Assembly: GCA_947168865.1 (NCBI GenBank)
Contig: CAMVNN010000001.1
Coordinates: forward strand, 1-64,000
Length of the DNA stretch: 64,000 bases
Direction: 5' to 3'
Source: an uncultured Bacillota bacterium
GTDB lineage: Bacteria > Bacillota_I > Bacilli_A > RF39 > UBA660
Shown piece by piece: positions 1-9,745 of the stretch. Each line of letters starts with the position of its first letter. Within the stretch, counting starts at the first letter, position 1. The notes beneath the pieces are model-generated. The model saw only the letters and a program-made list of their open reading frames with translations, ran no database searches and was not told the origin of the DNA. Both the position numbers and the translations under genes were made by a program.

Positions 1-1692
1 AGTTGGGGTAACTGGAGTACATCATATATAAAGAGTGGTGGAACCGCAACAATCACACTTACATGTGCAGATGCTAACTCTGGAATAACAATGGATTTAG
101 CAACTTCAGATGTAACCGTAAGTGGAACAAACTTAGGCACAGTAACTAATGTAACTAAGGGTGGGTCTAATACAAGTAGAACTTACACATTTACCTTAAC
201 AGGAGGTTCTGCAAGTGGAACACCAACATTAACAATTGCAGCAAATAAAGTACAAGATGTTGCAGGTAATAAATTTGCAACAGCAAAAACGAGTGGCTCA
301 ATCATAGTCGATGCAGCAGCACCAACATTAGCAGTTTCAGTATCAAATGGAACGACATATGCTAAGAGTAAGAGTGCAACTGTAACAATATCAGATAGTG
401 GAGGTTCAGGTTTAGCAGCAACAGCTCAGACAATCAGATATGTATGGAGTACAAGTAATGTTACAACATGTAACTCAACAAGTATGCCAAATACAATCTC
501 AATAACGCCTACAGCTGGATCAAATAGTGCAACAGGAACTATTACAATTGAAAGTGGAACAGGAGCAGGAAAACTTTATATTTGTAATGCAGCAGCAATA
601 AGTGACCGTGCAAGTAATAGCTTAGCAGCAAGTACTATAAAGAGTGCAGATATGTATTTAGATAATACAGCACCAAGTAGTTGTACATGGGGAAACTGGA
701 GTACATCATATATAAAGAGTGGAGCAACAGCAACAATCACACTCACATGTGCCGATGCTAACTCTGGAATAACAATGGATCTTACAACTTCAGATGTAAC
801 AGTAAGTGGAACAAACTTAGGAACTGTAACAAATGTAACTAAGGGTGGGTCTAATGCAAGTAGGACTTATACATTCACATTAACAGGAGGAAGTGCAAGT
901 GGAACACCAACATTAACAATCGCAGCAAATAAGATTCAAGATGTTGCAGGTAATAAATTTGCAACAGCTAAAACAAGTGGTTCAATCATAGTAGATGTAG
1001 CAGCACCAACCTTAGCAGTTTCAGTATCAAATGGAACAACATATGCTAAGAGTAAAACAGCAACAGTAACGATTGCTGACACTGGAGGTTCAGGACTTGC
1101 AGCAACAGCTCAGACAATAAGATATGTATGGAGTACAAGTAGTGTTACAGCATGTAATACAACTTCAATGCCAAATACAATTTCGATAACACCAACAGCT
1201 GGGACATCAAGTGCAACTGGAACTATTACAATTGATAGTGGAACTGGAGCTGGAAGCATATATATATGTAATGCAGCAGCAATAAGTGACCGCGCAAGTA
1301 ATAGCTTAGCAGCAAGTCAAGTTAAGAGTGCAAGTATGTATTTAGATAATACAGCACCATCAAGTTGTAATTGGGGTAGTTGGAGTGCTTCTTACATCAA
1401 GAGTGGTGGAACCGCAACAATCACATTAACATGTGCCGATGCAAATTCAGGAATAACAATGGATCTTGCAGCGAGTGATGTAACAGTAAGTGGAACAAAC
1501 TTAGGTACAGTAACAAATGTAACTAAGGGTGGAACAAATGCAAGTAGAACATATACATTCACATTAACAGGTGGTTCTGCAAGTGGAAGTGCAACATTAA
1601 CAATTGCAGCAAATAAAATTCAAGATGCTGCAGGGAACAAATTTGCAACAGCCAAAACAAGTGGCGCGATTACAGTAGATGTAACAGCACCA
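1..1692 (+). repeat. 684-nt direct repeats inside the surface-protein gene
   Basis: Copies begin at 1, 685 and 1369 with an exact 684-nt spacing. The anchor is the codons for W-G-N/S-W-S at the start of each unit. The third copy is only half a unit and ends near 1692. Copies differ mostly at synonymous or conservative positions. They encode a pair of Ig-like modules and probably continue upstream of the window. Confidence 0.85.
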
Positions 1693-3558
1693 TCATGTAG
1701 TTGGGGTACAGCTCCAACAATAAATGTTGGAAATACAGGAACAATCGATTTAACATGTACTGATACTGGTAGTGGACTTGCGACATCATCTTTATCAGCA
1801 AGCTCATTTACACTAAATAATAGTAATGTTTCAATAACAAATGTATCAGCAAGTAATGTAACTAATGGTAAGAAATTCACTGTTACATTATCAGCTACAA
1901 CTGGTGGTACAACATCAATTACTTTGAAAGCAAATACAGTTAAGGATAATGCTGATAACTCAAGTAATACACCAAGTGCAACTATTACTGAACGTGGATT
2001 ATATACACTTTCATTTAATGCTAATGGTGGTAGTGGAACAACTGAATCAGTATCTTGTATGGTAACATCAGGAACAACTTGTTCAGTAACACTTCCAGCA
2101 AATGGATTTACACCTCCGACTAACCAAGGATTTGTAGGTTGGGGAACATCAACTTCCGCAACTACAGGTGATAAGCCAGGAACATCAGTGACATTATCTG
2201 GTGATGCTACTAGATATGCTATTTGGGGAGCAACAGCTACACTTGTAACTGGAAAACAATTTAATTCTAAATTGAAAACATTGTCAGCTGGTAGTGGTAC
2301 AAAGGCATATACAACTACAGATACATTAATAACATCAATTGTGAGATCAAATACATTAAGTATAACGCCACAAACTAAGAATATAATTTCAGAGTCTAGT
2401 TCACCAACACCTGCTTATGCATGGTATAGTGGAGGGACAATATACTATTATAGTGCGGCTCCAATATTGTATATGAATGCCGATTCATCTTATATGTTCT
2501 ATAGAATGCACGCAGTTACAACTATGGATTTAGATGGTTTAGATGCTTCTAAAGTAACTACGATGGAGCAAACATTCTCATATACTGGATATGCAGCATC
2601 AACATTCAATTTAGATTTAAGTGGTTGGGATTGCTCAAGTGTAACAACAATGTATCAAATGTTCCGTTCAACCGGTTATAGTGCCTCAACATTTACTTTA
2701 AATCTCTCTGGTTGGAATATGCATGGCGTTGGCAGTACTCAAGACATGTTTGATGGTACAGCTAAAACTGCGACAACATTCAGTTTAATAGGTTTATCAA
2801 ATTGGGACGTTTCAACTATAACTAATATGCGAAATATGTTTGGTGCATTGGCAATGGCTACAACATCATTTGTTTTAGATTTGTCTAGTTGGAGGACATC
2901 AAGTGCAACAGATATAGCAGCTCTTTTCTCGGGAGCAGGTTATGATGCAACAACTTGGAGTGTTGGCGATTTATCTGCTTGGGACACTTCAAATGTAACA
3001 ACTATGTACCATGTGTTTGGTGATGCTGGAATTAATGCTACAACATTTAATGTTGGTAATATAGGTAATTGGAACACATCAAAAGTAACAGATATGTCAA
3101 ATATGTTTGAAAATTCTGGTATGGCATCAACAACATGGTATATTGGAAATTTATCAAACTGGGATACATCGAAAGTAACCAATATGTCAATGATGTTTTC
3201 TGCTGCTGGTAAAAATGCAACAACTTGGAATATAGGTAATTTGTCAGGATGGGATACATCAAAGGTAACAGATATGCAAAGAATGTTTCAAAATGCTGGT
3301 CAATATTCAACAACATGGAATGGTATAGGAACTTTAAACGTATATGCAACAACAACTACTTATATGTTTGCTCAATGTCCTAAAGCTAATGGAACATTAA
3401 ATATTTATAGCAATCCATCACAATACAATTATACATTCCAAGGTGCTGCGACAAGCGGCGCAGGAATAGTTGTTAATTATTCTAGAACGACAACTAATAT
3501 TAATTATATAATTGCAACTGGTGGTAGTGGTATTACTAAGGGTGTACAATTAGATTAA
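1..3558 (+). CDS. Large secreted surface protein, Ig-like repeats + InlB-type repeat + BspA/DUF285 repeats (5' end outside window)
   Basis: The frame is open from base 1, so the true start lies upstream; 1185 residues are visible. About 560 residues are Ig-like, Ser/Thr/Ala/Gly-rich tandem repeats with a 228-residue period and regularly placed Cys. A further Ig-like stretch follows. Then comes an InlB B-type (Listeria-Bacteroides) repeat near 1996-2235 with FNANGG and a GW.TS...G core. The C-terminal third is BspA/DUF285 repeats of the type 'NWDTSKVTDMSNMF', repeated at least eight times. The protein ends KGVQLD with no LPXTG, TM anchor or dockerin. Such proteins are usually adhesins. Base composition is richer in GCA/ACA codons than its neighbours. 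A remnant of a related C-terminus lies at 19644-19853. The architecture is secure; the ligand is unknown. Confidence 0.85.
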   Translation, partial: SWGNWSTSYIKSGGTATITLTCADANSGITMDLATSDVTVSGTNLGTVTNVTKGGSNTSRTYTFTLTGGSASGTPTLTIAANKVQDVAGNKFATAKTSGSIIVDAAAPTLAVSVSNGTTYAKSKSATVTISDSGGSGLAATAQTIRYVWSTSNVTTCNSTSMPNTISITPTAGSNSATGTITIESGTGAGKLYICNAAAISDRASNSLAASTIKSADMYLDNTAPSSCTWGNWSTSYIKSGATATITLTCADANSGITMDLTTSDVTVSGTNLGTVTNVTKGGSNASRTYTFTLTGGSASGTPTLTIAANKIQDVAGNKFATAKTSGSIIVDVAAPTLAVSVSNGTTYAKSKTATVTIADTGGSGLAATAQTIRYVWSTSSVTACNTTSMPNTISITPTAGTSSATGTITIDSGTGAGSIYICNAAAISDRASNSLAASQVKSASMYLDNTAPSSCNWGSWSASYIKSGGTATITLTCADANSGITMDLAASDVTVSGTNLGTVTNVTKGGTNASRTYTFTLTGGSASGSATLTIAANKIQDAAGNKFATAKTSGAITVDVTAPSCSWGTAPTINVGNTGTIDLTCTDTGSGLATSSLSASSFTLNNSNVSITNVSASNVTNGKKFTVTLSATTGGTTSITLKANTVKDNADNSSNTPSATITERGLYTLSFNANGGSGTTESVSCMVTSGTTCSVTLPANGFTPPTNQGFVGWGTSTSATTGDKPGTSVTLSGDATRYAIWGATATLVTGKQFNSKLKTLSAGSGTKAYTTTDTLITSIVRSNTLSITPQTKNIISESSSPTPAYAWYSGGTIYYYSAAPILYMNADSSYMFYRMHAVTTMDLDGLDASKVTTMEQTFSYTGYAASTFNLDLSGWDCSSVTTMYQMFRSTGYSASTFTLNLSGWNMHGVGSTQDMFDGTAKTATTFSLIGLSNWDVSTITNMRNMFGALAMATTSFVLDLSSWRTSSATDIAALFSGAGYDATTWSVGDLSAWDTSNVTTMYHVFGDAGINATTFNVGNIGNWNTSKVTDMSNMFENSGMASTTWYIGNLSNWDTSKVTNMSMMFSAAGKNATTWNIGNLSGWDTSKVTDMQRMFQNAGQYSTTWNGIGTLNVYATTTTYMFAQCPKANGTLNIYSNPSQYNYTFQGAATSGAGIVVNYSRTTTNINYIIATGGSGITKGVQLD

Positions 3559-3586
3559 AACTGATGATAATTCATCAGTTTTTTCT
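3557..3586 (+). terminator. Terminator of the surface-protein gene
   Basis: A 9-bp perfect stem (AACTGATGA / TCATCAGTT) with a TAAT loop is followed by a T-rich run. It starts directly after the stop codon. Confidence 0.85.
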
Positions 3587-3654
3587 TGTTTTAAAATAAA
3601 AATATTTAATTTATTCTTGTTTTGCTATATAATTTTTATTAGAAAGGAATATTT

Positions 3655-5007
3655 ATGAAAAAAAATAATAGTTTATTAAAAGTAATTTTGATTACATTTT
3701 TAATTTTTGTAGTCTTATCTTGGTTTATAAGTGGAGGTTTGTTTTATAAAGGAACGTTTTATAAAGCTGATACTAGTACTGCCTTAGGATTAGGAGACAT
3801 ATTTTCTTTACCATTTCAAGCATTTTATTTATATGCTGAATATGGTGTAATATTCTTAATGATAGGTGGCTTATATGGTGTTTTAAATAAAACTGGAGCA
3901 TACCATAATATCATTAAAAAAATTGCTAGTTGGTTTGAAAAAAAGAAAACTTTAGCAATTATCTTAAGCTCTTTAATAATAATGACTTTTGAAAGTATAA
4001 TTGGAAGTAGTATGCTAACATTTGTATTAATACCTTTTTTTGCATCTTTATTAACTGAACTTGGTTTTAATAAAAAAAGAGTGATGTTTGCAACTATTGG
4101 AGCTCTTATAATTGGATCATTTGCATCACTACTAGGTTTTGGTAGTACTATCAATTATTTGCTTGAAATAAGTAAAAAAAGTATGCTTAAGGTGCGTTTA
4201 ATAATATTTGTTGTTGCAGCAATTGCTATGAGTGTTACTTTACTATTAAAGAGTAATAGAGATTTAGATGAAGAAAAAATGGAATTCAATTATGAGGAAA
4301 GTTCTAAAAAAGGAATAGGAATAATTATAATTTTTGCATTATTTATGATTATTGCTATAATTGGTTTATATGATTTCAAAGATTATCTTGGAATAGGTAT
4401 ATTTGCATCCTTAAGTGAAAAGATGGCAAATATTAGTATACTCAATGGGATCACGGCCTTTGGCTCTTGGGGTGTTAAAGATTTAGCCGGTTTAATGTTA
4501 TTTACAATTCTTATAATTGCTTTATTTTATCGCATAAAACCAAAAGAATTGATTGCTGCAATTATAGAAGGAGCCAAACCAATGATAAAGGTTAGCTTTT
4601 ATGCGACTTTATCTGGTTTAATATTCATGTATTATTACAATAGCAGTAATGGTTATAATTTTATCGATACAATTGTTAATTTTATATATAGTTCTTCAAA
4701 AGATTACTTGGCATTTGAAACGGCAATTGCAACACCAATTTATACAGTAATGTTAAATAATTCCTTGTTTTTAGCCAATAATGTTGCTTCTATTTTGACG
4801 GCACTTTCATCAAATAAAGCAACACTTGCAGCATCTGGATTGTCATTACAATTGATGAGTGGAATATCATATTTAATAGTTCCTACTAGTTATATATTGA
4901 TGGCTGGACTTGCATATTTTGACATTTCTTATGGGAAATGGTTTAAATATATTTGGAAACTATTAGTTGTGTTAGTATTAATATCTGGAATAATAATATT
5001 AGCGTAA
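3655..5007 (+). CDS. YfcC/DcuC-like membrane transporter
   Basis: This is a 450-residue polytopic membrane protein with roughly 11-12 hydrophobic helices and no soluble domain apart from a charged loop near residues 200-220. The C-terminal segment ('VPTSYILMAGLAYF' followed by 'YGKWFKYIW') resembles the end of YfcC/C4-dicarboxylate anaerobic carriers of the ion-transporter superfamily. Two half-repeats are visible, with small-residue re-entrant-like stretches in each half (GSSMLTF and GFGSTIN in the first; ATPIYTVMLNNS in the second). The substrate cannot be read from the sequence; in this family dicarboxylates, amino acids or peptides are possible. The start is supported by an AGAAAGGAA ribosome binding site. 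The gene is monocistronic between two terminators. Confidence 0.6.
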   Translation: MKKNNSLLKVILITFLIFVVLSWFISGGLFYKGTFYKADTSTALGLGDIFSLPFQAFYLYAEYGVIFLMIGGLYGVLNKTGAYHNIIKKIASWFEKKKTLAIILSSLIIMTFESIIGSSMLTFVLIPFFASLLTELGFNKKRVMFATIGALIIGSFASLLGFGSTINYLLEISKKSMLKVRLIIFVVAAIAMSVTLLLKSNRDLDEEKMEFNYEESSKKGIGIIIIFALFMIIAIIGLYDFKDYLGIGIFASLSEKMANISILNGITAFGSWGVKDLAGLMLFTILIIALFYRIKPKELIAAIIEGAKPMIKVSFYATLSGLIFMYYYNSSNGYNFIDTIVNFIYSSSKDYLAFETAIATPIYTVMLNNSLFLANNVASILTALSSNKATLAASGLSLQLMSGISYLIVPTSYILMAGLAYFDISYGKWFKYIWKLLVVLVLISGIIILA

Positions 5008-5037
5008 AAAAATCTTAGATTTTTCTAAGATTTTTTA
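5008..5037. terminator. Bidirectional terminator between convergent genes
   Basis: A symmetric hairpin (AAAAAATCTTAGA / TCTAAGATTTTTT, loop TTTT) has T-runs in both directions. It lies exactly between the transporter stop and the stop of the minus-strand gene. Confidence 0.9.
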
Positions 5038-6224
5038 TTATCTAGTCGTTTGTGCTTCAACTAGAGGTCTATCTGATATATATTGATAAATAGCTTTCAA
5101 TTCAGGAGTCGCATCTTGATTTATAATACTAGCAATTTCTTCTGGTGTTTTTCTTACCATTTTTCCACCTTCAACTTTATATTCGAGTGTTAAAATTGGA
5201 TATTCTGCTAATATGTTTGGATCACTTACATACTGATCAAACAAGTTATCAAGTGTATCTTCTTTACCATTTATGAAGCGAATTCTATTTGATAATAAAT
5301 TAGCATGCATTGTTGCTTTAATAGGAAAATCTAAAGGATTTAATCTAAGAGCTACTAAATCGTTTGCCATCGCCATATAAGCGTTAGATTCAGCATCGTT
5401 TTCAAATGCAACCAATTCATAATTTTCATCATAATAATTCGGGAAAACTTCTTCTAATGCTTTATCTTTAGCTGACATTAATCCAACAACATTGTATCTT
5501 GAAGGAATTCTAGAATAGTTTTTTTGAACTAAATGTTGTAATTCATGATAAATAGTAATTATATTTTGAAATGGTGAAATTTCACGAGTACTTAAAAATG
5601 ATTCACGGTTGAGTAATATTCTTTCACCATACCTAGTAACTATACATAATCCATGTGCAACAAAACTAAGATTGGTATTGCTATCTTCTTGAGCTTTTTT
5701 ATTTCTTCTGCAGAGACAAATTCTACTTTAGGAACACGATCATATAATGATTTGAAGTTTGATTTTTCCAAAATGTTTTTGGTGTAAATTTGAACAAATT
5801 TCAAATATGTTTCATCATCCATATCATGTATTTCACCACAGAAATACTTTTTGGCAATCTCGAAAAAATAAGTAGGATTAACAACCATTGAAGCATTATC
5901 TTTGGATAACATATTAATCATATCAGCATATTCATGATTATTTAATTTCATTGTTAAGAAGTTTTGCATTGTTTCAATATTTTCTGCAACTATACTACTA
6001 ACAAAGGGAATTTCTAAATCATAGATATTAACAAGCTCTGCAAACAAATTAAAAGGCGGATTTATTTTTTTTAATAATTCTTCTAAATTTTTGCTTAATG
6101 TAATAAATTTTTTATTTGTGTTTCCACAAAAAATGCATGTTCCATTTTTTATTTCATCACCACAACCTTTGCAGTGACTTTGATTTTTTAACTCTTCACA
6201 TATTTTGATTGTTTCACTTTTCAT
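5038..6224 (-). CDS. Zinc-ribbon / HELQH putative metalloprotease, split by a -1 frameshift at A AAA AAG
   Basis: Two adjacent reading frames make one protein. The first starts at 6224, reads 177 codons and begins with a zinc ribbon (CKGCGDEIKNGTCIFCG); without a shift it stops near 5640. Reading resumes in the -1 frame at 5694 and runs open for 218 residues to 5038. This second part contains IYHELQHLVQ (5547-5533), a HExxH zincin-like motif. The junction is the heptamer A AAA AAG (5700-5694), in the correct zero-frame phase for -1 slippage. The joined product would be about 395 residues. Programmed frameshifting, loss of one A from a run, or an assembly error would all look the same. I do not recognise the family. 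The protein appears cytosolic, with no signal or TM segment. Confidence 0.6.
5694..5700 (-). promoter_or_regulatory. Possible -1 frameshift site A AAA AAG
   Basis: The zero frame reads ATA AAA AAG. Slipping back one base lets decoding continue with GCT CAA GAA into a long open frame. A AAA AAG is a well-known bacterial slippery heptamer (E. coli dnaX). I saw no obvious upstream Shine-Dalgarno stimulator. Confidence 0.4.
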
Positions 6225-6260
6225 ATTTTAACCTCTAATTAATTATAGCATAAAAAGTAA

Positions 6261-6274
6261 TATAATGATATAAT
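6261..6274 (+). promoter_or_regulatory. -10 elements in the divergent promoter region
   Basis: Two overlapping candidates are present: TATAAT at 6261-6266, and the extended -10 TGATATAAT at 6266-6274. They lie 35-48 nt before the MBL-protein start, in the 84-bp gap between divergent genes. Confidence 0.5.
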
Positions 6275-6308
6275 TGAAGAGAATAGAACGGTGTAGCTTG
6301 GTGATAAT

Positions 6309-8120
6309 ATGGAAACATTTTTTAGAGATAAAAAAGATAAAATAATTCGAATATCAATCATTGCTTTTTTTGTTTTAGCAATAACACTCATTATAGTATT
6401 ATTACTAGATGATGGTTCTAAAGAACAGTTTTATTTACTTGGCAATAAGGAACTTTTGTTACTACAAAATAGTGATTATACTGAACCTGGAGTTGTTGCT
6501 CGTGATAAAAAAGGTAATAATAGAAATAGTGAAGTTATCATAAATGGGAATATTAATACTAATATATGTGGGGATTATCAAATAAGCTATACTTGGATGG
6601 AAAAGACGTTAACCCGCAAAGTTATTGTTTATTGCCCAAATGATTTTAGGCTTGTTGGTGATGAAACAGTATATGTTTTAGTAGGTGGGCGTTATCAAGA
6701 TGAAGGCTATTTGGCATACTATAATAATCAAGATTATTCCAATCAAGTTATAATAAAAAATGATGTTAATTATCAAAAAGAAGGAATTTATTTTATTGAA
6801 TATAGTTTGCCGACTTTTAAGAAGAAATTAATTCGCAAAATATATGTTATAAATGTTGATGATTATTTTGAAGTTAGCTATGATGAGACTAAGAAACGTG
6901 AATTAGATTTGAAAATAAGTTATGATTCTAATTATATTTCTTATTATTTGGACCCAACAAACAATAAAATAACTCTTACAAATAGTAATTATCGTGTAAC
7001 TAAAAATGGAACATATACATTTATAGTTTTTGATAAATATAATAATTCAAGTAAAAAGGATATTGCTATTAATAATATCGATGATTTAAAACTAAGTGCT
7101 ACTTGCGAAGCTAAAATAAGTTCAGTTAAAACAACTGTGACAGTTAATGCTAATAGAAAAGTATCAAAATATGTTTACAACAATAATATCAGTAACAATA
7201 ATACGTATACATTTAATTCTAAAGTTGAAGATATTAATGTGTTAGTTTATGATGAATATGATGATTATGTTAGTATTAATTGTAATAAAGTTTATGGTAG
7301 CTCTAATATGGAAGTCCATTTTATTAACTCGAGTCAATGCGATGATGCTATTTTAATTCGTACTGATGATAAAACAATTTTAATTGATAGTGGAAGTGTT
7401 TATACTAAAAAAGCAGTATTAAACTATTTAGAAGCAGTTGGGGTCAAGAAAATTGATGTGATGATTGGTTCACATATGCATTCAGATCATATTCAAACAC
7501 AGGGTTTTGTAATGGAAAATTATCAGGTTGATAAAATTTATTATCCAGATGATATATTTACATGTGCAAGCCGCGGTAGTTGTGTAACTAATGATCAAAA
7601 ATATATTTTGGACCAAATAAAAAAGCAGAATAAAACTCCAATTATATTAAAAGCAGGAGATAAAGTTGAAATTGGCGAAATAACAATATATGTTATAGCT
7701 CCTTGGAATATTAGAACTTCTGCTAATAGTCAAAATATTAATTCACTTGTTTTTATATTAAAATTTGGAGATAATACTTTTATGTTTACTGGTGATACTC
7801 CGAAAACAATTTTAGAAGATGAAAATTTAAAAAAATATGCTGATTTATTGGGAATACCTTTAAAAGTTGATGTATTTAAATGGTCACATCATGGTACAAC
7901 ACCAATAAGTACAAACCTTGCAAATTTAATTTCACCAAAATATGTAATCGTACCTAATTATAATGGTTATGGTCAACCTACAAATAGTATGACTAAACCA
8001 TTTAAAAATATTGGTGCTAAAATATATGAGCAGAATACTTATGGGAATGTTTTATTTATATCAGATGGTACTAATATAAATGTTGTAACTAGAACAAATC
8101 CTATTAATTATAGAAGATAA
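6309..8120 (+). CDS. Membrane-anchored Ig-like protein with a ComEC-type metallo-beta-lactamase head
   Basis: The 603 residues run as follows: short cytoplasmic tail, TM helix (about 15-36), two DUF5011-like Ig domains to about 190, a two-part module (190-335) with a conserved Cys pair, then a metallo-beta-lactamase-fold domain from about 340. The head has HMHSDH (about 389-394), FTGDTP and WSHHGT, matching the metal ligands of the family. It resembles the C-terminal domain of ComEC but lacks the ComEC channel. The topology places the hydrolase outside the cell; the substrate (nucleic acid or phosphodiester is plausible) is unknown. The ribosome binding site is GGTGAT. The same stalk module occurs at 11878, 40206, 48417 and 50437 with other heads. 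Confidence 0.75.
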   Translation: METFFRDKKDKIIRISIIAFFVLAITLIIVLLLDDGSKEQFYLLGNKELLLLQNSDYTEPGVVARDKKGNNRNSEVIINGNINTNICGDYQISYTWMEKTLTRKVIVYCPNDFRLVGDETVYVLVGGRYQDEGYLAYYNNQDYSNQVIIKNDVNYQKEGIYFIEYSLPTFKKKLIRKIYVINVDDYFEVSYDETKKRELDLKISYDSNYISYYLDPTNNKITLTNSNYRVTKNGTYTFIVFDKYNNSSKKDIAINNIDDLKLSATCEAKISSVKTTVTVNANRKVSKYVYNNNISNNNTYTFNSKVEDINVLVYDEYDDYVSINCNKVYGSSNMEVHFINSSQCDDAILIRTDDKTILIDSGSVYTKKAVLNYLEAVGVKKIDVMIGSHMHSDHIQTQGFVMENYQVDKIYYPDDIFTCASRGSCVTNDQKYILDQIKKQNKTPIILKAGDKVEIGEITIYVIAPWNIRTSANSQNINSLVFILKFGDNTFMFTGDTPKTILEDENLKKYADLLGIPLKVDVFKWSHHGTTPISTNLANLISPKYVIVPNYNGYGQPTNSMTKPFKNIGAKIYEQNTYGNVLFISDGTNINVVTRTNPINYRR

Positions 8121-8146
8121 AACTTATTATTGAGTTTTGTTTTCTT
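8119..8146 (+). terminator. Weak terminator after the MBL protein
   Basis: A short stem (AAAACT / AGTTTT) is followed by TTTTCTTTT. It is A/T-rich, so its efficiency is uncertain. Confidence 0.45.
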
Positions 8147-8160
8147 TTGCTTAAAAATAA

Positions 8161-8183
8161 TGCTATAATTATATAGTAGGTGA
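8161..8183 (+). promoter_or_regulatory. Extended -10 plus TATAGTAGGTGA leader of pdp
   Basis: TGCTATAAT (8161-8169) is followed by TATAGTAGGTGA (8172-8183), which carries the GGTGA ribosome binding site just before ATG 8188. The same 12-nt block occurs at 48401 and 50422. Confidence 0.65.
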
Positions 8184-8187
8184 GAAT

Positions 8188-9456
8188 ATGATAGAAATAA
8201 TCGATAAAAAAAGAAACAAAATGCAACTATCGAAAGAAGAACTTAAATATGCTGTTATGGGATATGTAAATGGAGATATTCCAGATTATCAAATGAGTGC
8301 TTTACTTATGGCTATTTGTTTAAATGGTATGAGTGATGAAGAAACATTTAATTTGACCGAAATTATGTATAATAGCGGTGACCATTTAGATTTAAATGAT
8401 GTCGCTGGTATAAAAATTGACAAACATTCAACTGGAGGAGTTGGTGATAAGACAACATTGATACTTGCACCAATTGTTGCTTCTCTTGGTGTTAAAGTAC
8501 CTAAAATGAGTGGTCGTGGACTTGGTCATACTGGAGGAACAATTGATAAATTAGAATCAATTCCTGGTTTTAAAATTAATCTTACGTTAGATGAATTTAA
8601 AAAAGAATTGGATAAAGTTGGAACGGTTATAACTGGTCAGACAGCTAATTTGGTTCCAGCAGATAAAAAGATATATGCTCTTCGTGATGTAACAGCGACT
8701 GTTTCATCGATACCTTTAATTGCATCAAGTATCATGTCAAAGAAGCTTGCAAGTGGAGCTGATAAAATTGTAATCGATTTGAAAGTTGGTAATGGGGCTT
8801 TATTAAAAACGATGAAAGAAGCAAAAAAACTTGCTGAATTGATGGTTAAAATAGGTAAAAAATATAATCGTGAAACAATTTGTATTTTAACCAATATGGA
8901 TGAACCACTTGGCAATAATATTGGTAATGCTTTAGAGGTTTTAGAAGCTATTGATGTACTAAAAGGAAATGTTAAAAATGATTTATATGATTTAATTATT
9001 TATATTGCTTCTTATATGGTAAGCCTAGGTAAAAATATTAATCTTGATGCTGCTAAAAAAGAAGTAATTGAAGCAGTTGAAAATGGCAACGCTTATAAAA
9101 AATTTCTTGAAATGGTATCCTATCAAGGCGGAAATTTAGATAAACTTACAGTTGCACCTAAAATATTTTCGATTAAGAGCATTAAGAGCGGCTATATAAA
9201 TGCTATCAATACAGAAGCTTTAGGTGAGATTGTTAAAGAAATTGGTGGTGGTCGTGAGAAAAAAGATGATGCAATTGATTATGGAGTTGGAATTGTCTTA
9301 AGTAAAAAAGTTGGTGACCATGTTAATAAAGAAGAAGAACTATTAAAAGTTTATTTGAATAAAAAAGATATGGAAATCAGAAGAATTCTATCTTGTTTTA
9401 CGATTGAAGCTGAAAAAAAAGAGAAAGAACCACTTGTGTATGATGTAATAATGTAA
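8188..9456 (+). CDS. pdp: Pyrimidine-nucleoside (thymidine) phosphorylase
   Basis: The protein phosphorolyses thymidine, deoxyuridine or uridine to the base and (deoxy)ribose-1-phosphate in cytosolic pyrimidine salvage. At 422 residues it is the usual size for the family. Diagnostic segments are KIDKHSTGGVGDKTT (about 75-90) and the family signature SGRGLGHTGGTIDKLES (about 110-126), with a C-terminal alpha/beta domain to the end. The start follows GGTGA. It has its own extended -10 promoter and is followed by rpoZ. Without a structural comparison the choice between Pdp (broad) and DeoA (thymidine) specificity is open. Confidence 0.93.
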   Translation: MIEIIDKKRNKMQLSKEELKYAVMGYVNGDIPDYQMSALLMAICLNGMSDEETFNLTEIMYNSGDHLDLNDVAGIKIDKHSTGGVGDKTTLILAPIVASLGVKVPKMSGRGLGHTGGTIDKLESIPGFKINLTLDEFKKELDKVGTVITGQTANLVPADKKIYALRDVTATVSSIPLIASSIMSKKLASGADKIVIDLKVGNGALLKTMKEAKKLAELMVKIGKKYNRETICILTNMDEPLGNNIGNALEVLEAIDVLKGNVKNDLYDLIIYIASYMVSLGKNINLDAAKKEVIEAVENGNAYKKFLEMVSYQGGNLDKLTVAPKIFSIKSIKSGYINAINTEALGEIVKEIGGGREKKDDAIDYGVGIVLSKKVGDHVNKEEELLKVYLNKKDMEIRRILSCFTIEAEKKEKEPLVYDVIM

Positions 9457-9522
9457 AAAAATGTCAAAAAACTTTACAAATTGGAAAAAACATTATATGC
9501 TTATAATAGAGAGGTGATTAAG

Positions 9523-9723
9523 ATGATATATCCTTCAATAGACAAATTACTAAATCAAGTTGGGTCTAAATATTTACTTGTTAATGTAGTATCTAAGAGA
9601 TCTAAAGAAATGACTGAAAGAAATCATTATCAGATGAAAGAAAACGCATATGTTTCTAAAAAGAACATAGGTAGAGCTTTAGAAGAAATATCAAAAGACT
9701 TAATACATATAAAGACGTGTTAA
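9523..9723 (+). CDS. rpoZ: RNA polymerase omega subunit
   Basis: This 66-residue protein begins MIYPSIDKLL and contains SKYLLVNVVSKRSKEM, typical of omega, which helps assemble and stabilise RNA polymerase. I chose the ATG at 9523 because GAGGTGA lies just upstream; an in-frame TTG at 9481 has no ribosome binding site. TATAAT at 9502-9507 is a possible -10. In Bacillus rpoZ sits in the gmk-rpoZ-priA region; here it lies between pdp and recX. A small hairpin overlapping its stop may partly separate it from recX. Confidence 0.85.
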   Translation: MIYPSIDKLLNQVGSKYLLVNVVSKRSKEMTERNHYQMKENAYVSKKNIGRALEEISKDLIHIKTC

Positions 9724-9735
9724 GTCTTTTATATA
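9711..9735 (+). terminator. Weak terminator or attenuator between rpoZ and recX
   Basis: A 6-bp stem (AAAGAC / GTCTTT) overlaps the rpoZ stop codon and is followed by TATATA rather than a solid T-run. Partial read-through into recX is likely. Confidence 0.45.
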
Positions 9736-9745
9736 TAGAGGAATT

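Noticed and set aside
1..1692. CRISPR-like periodicity
   Set aside because: The repeats are 684-nt coding units, not short repeats with unique spacers.
1620..1880. Open frame on the minus strand inside the repeat protein
   Set aside because: It is antisense to clear repeat-coding sequence, with no ribosome binding site and no recognisable product.
9473..9507. TTTACA...TATAAT promoter before rpoZ
   Set aside because: The spacing of 23 nt is too long. TATAAT at 9502 may still act, with the poor TTGGAA at 9481.
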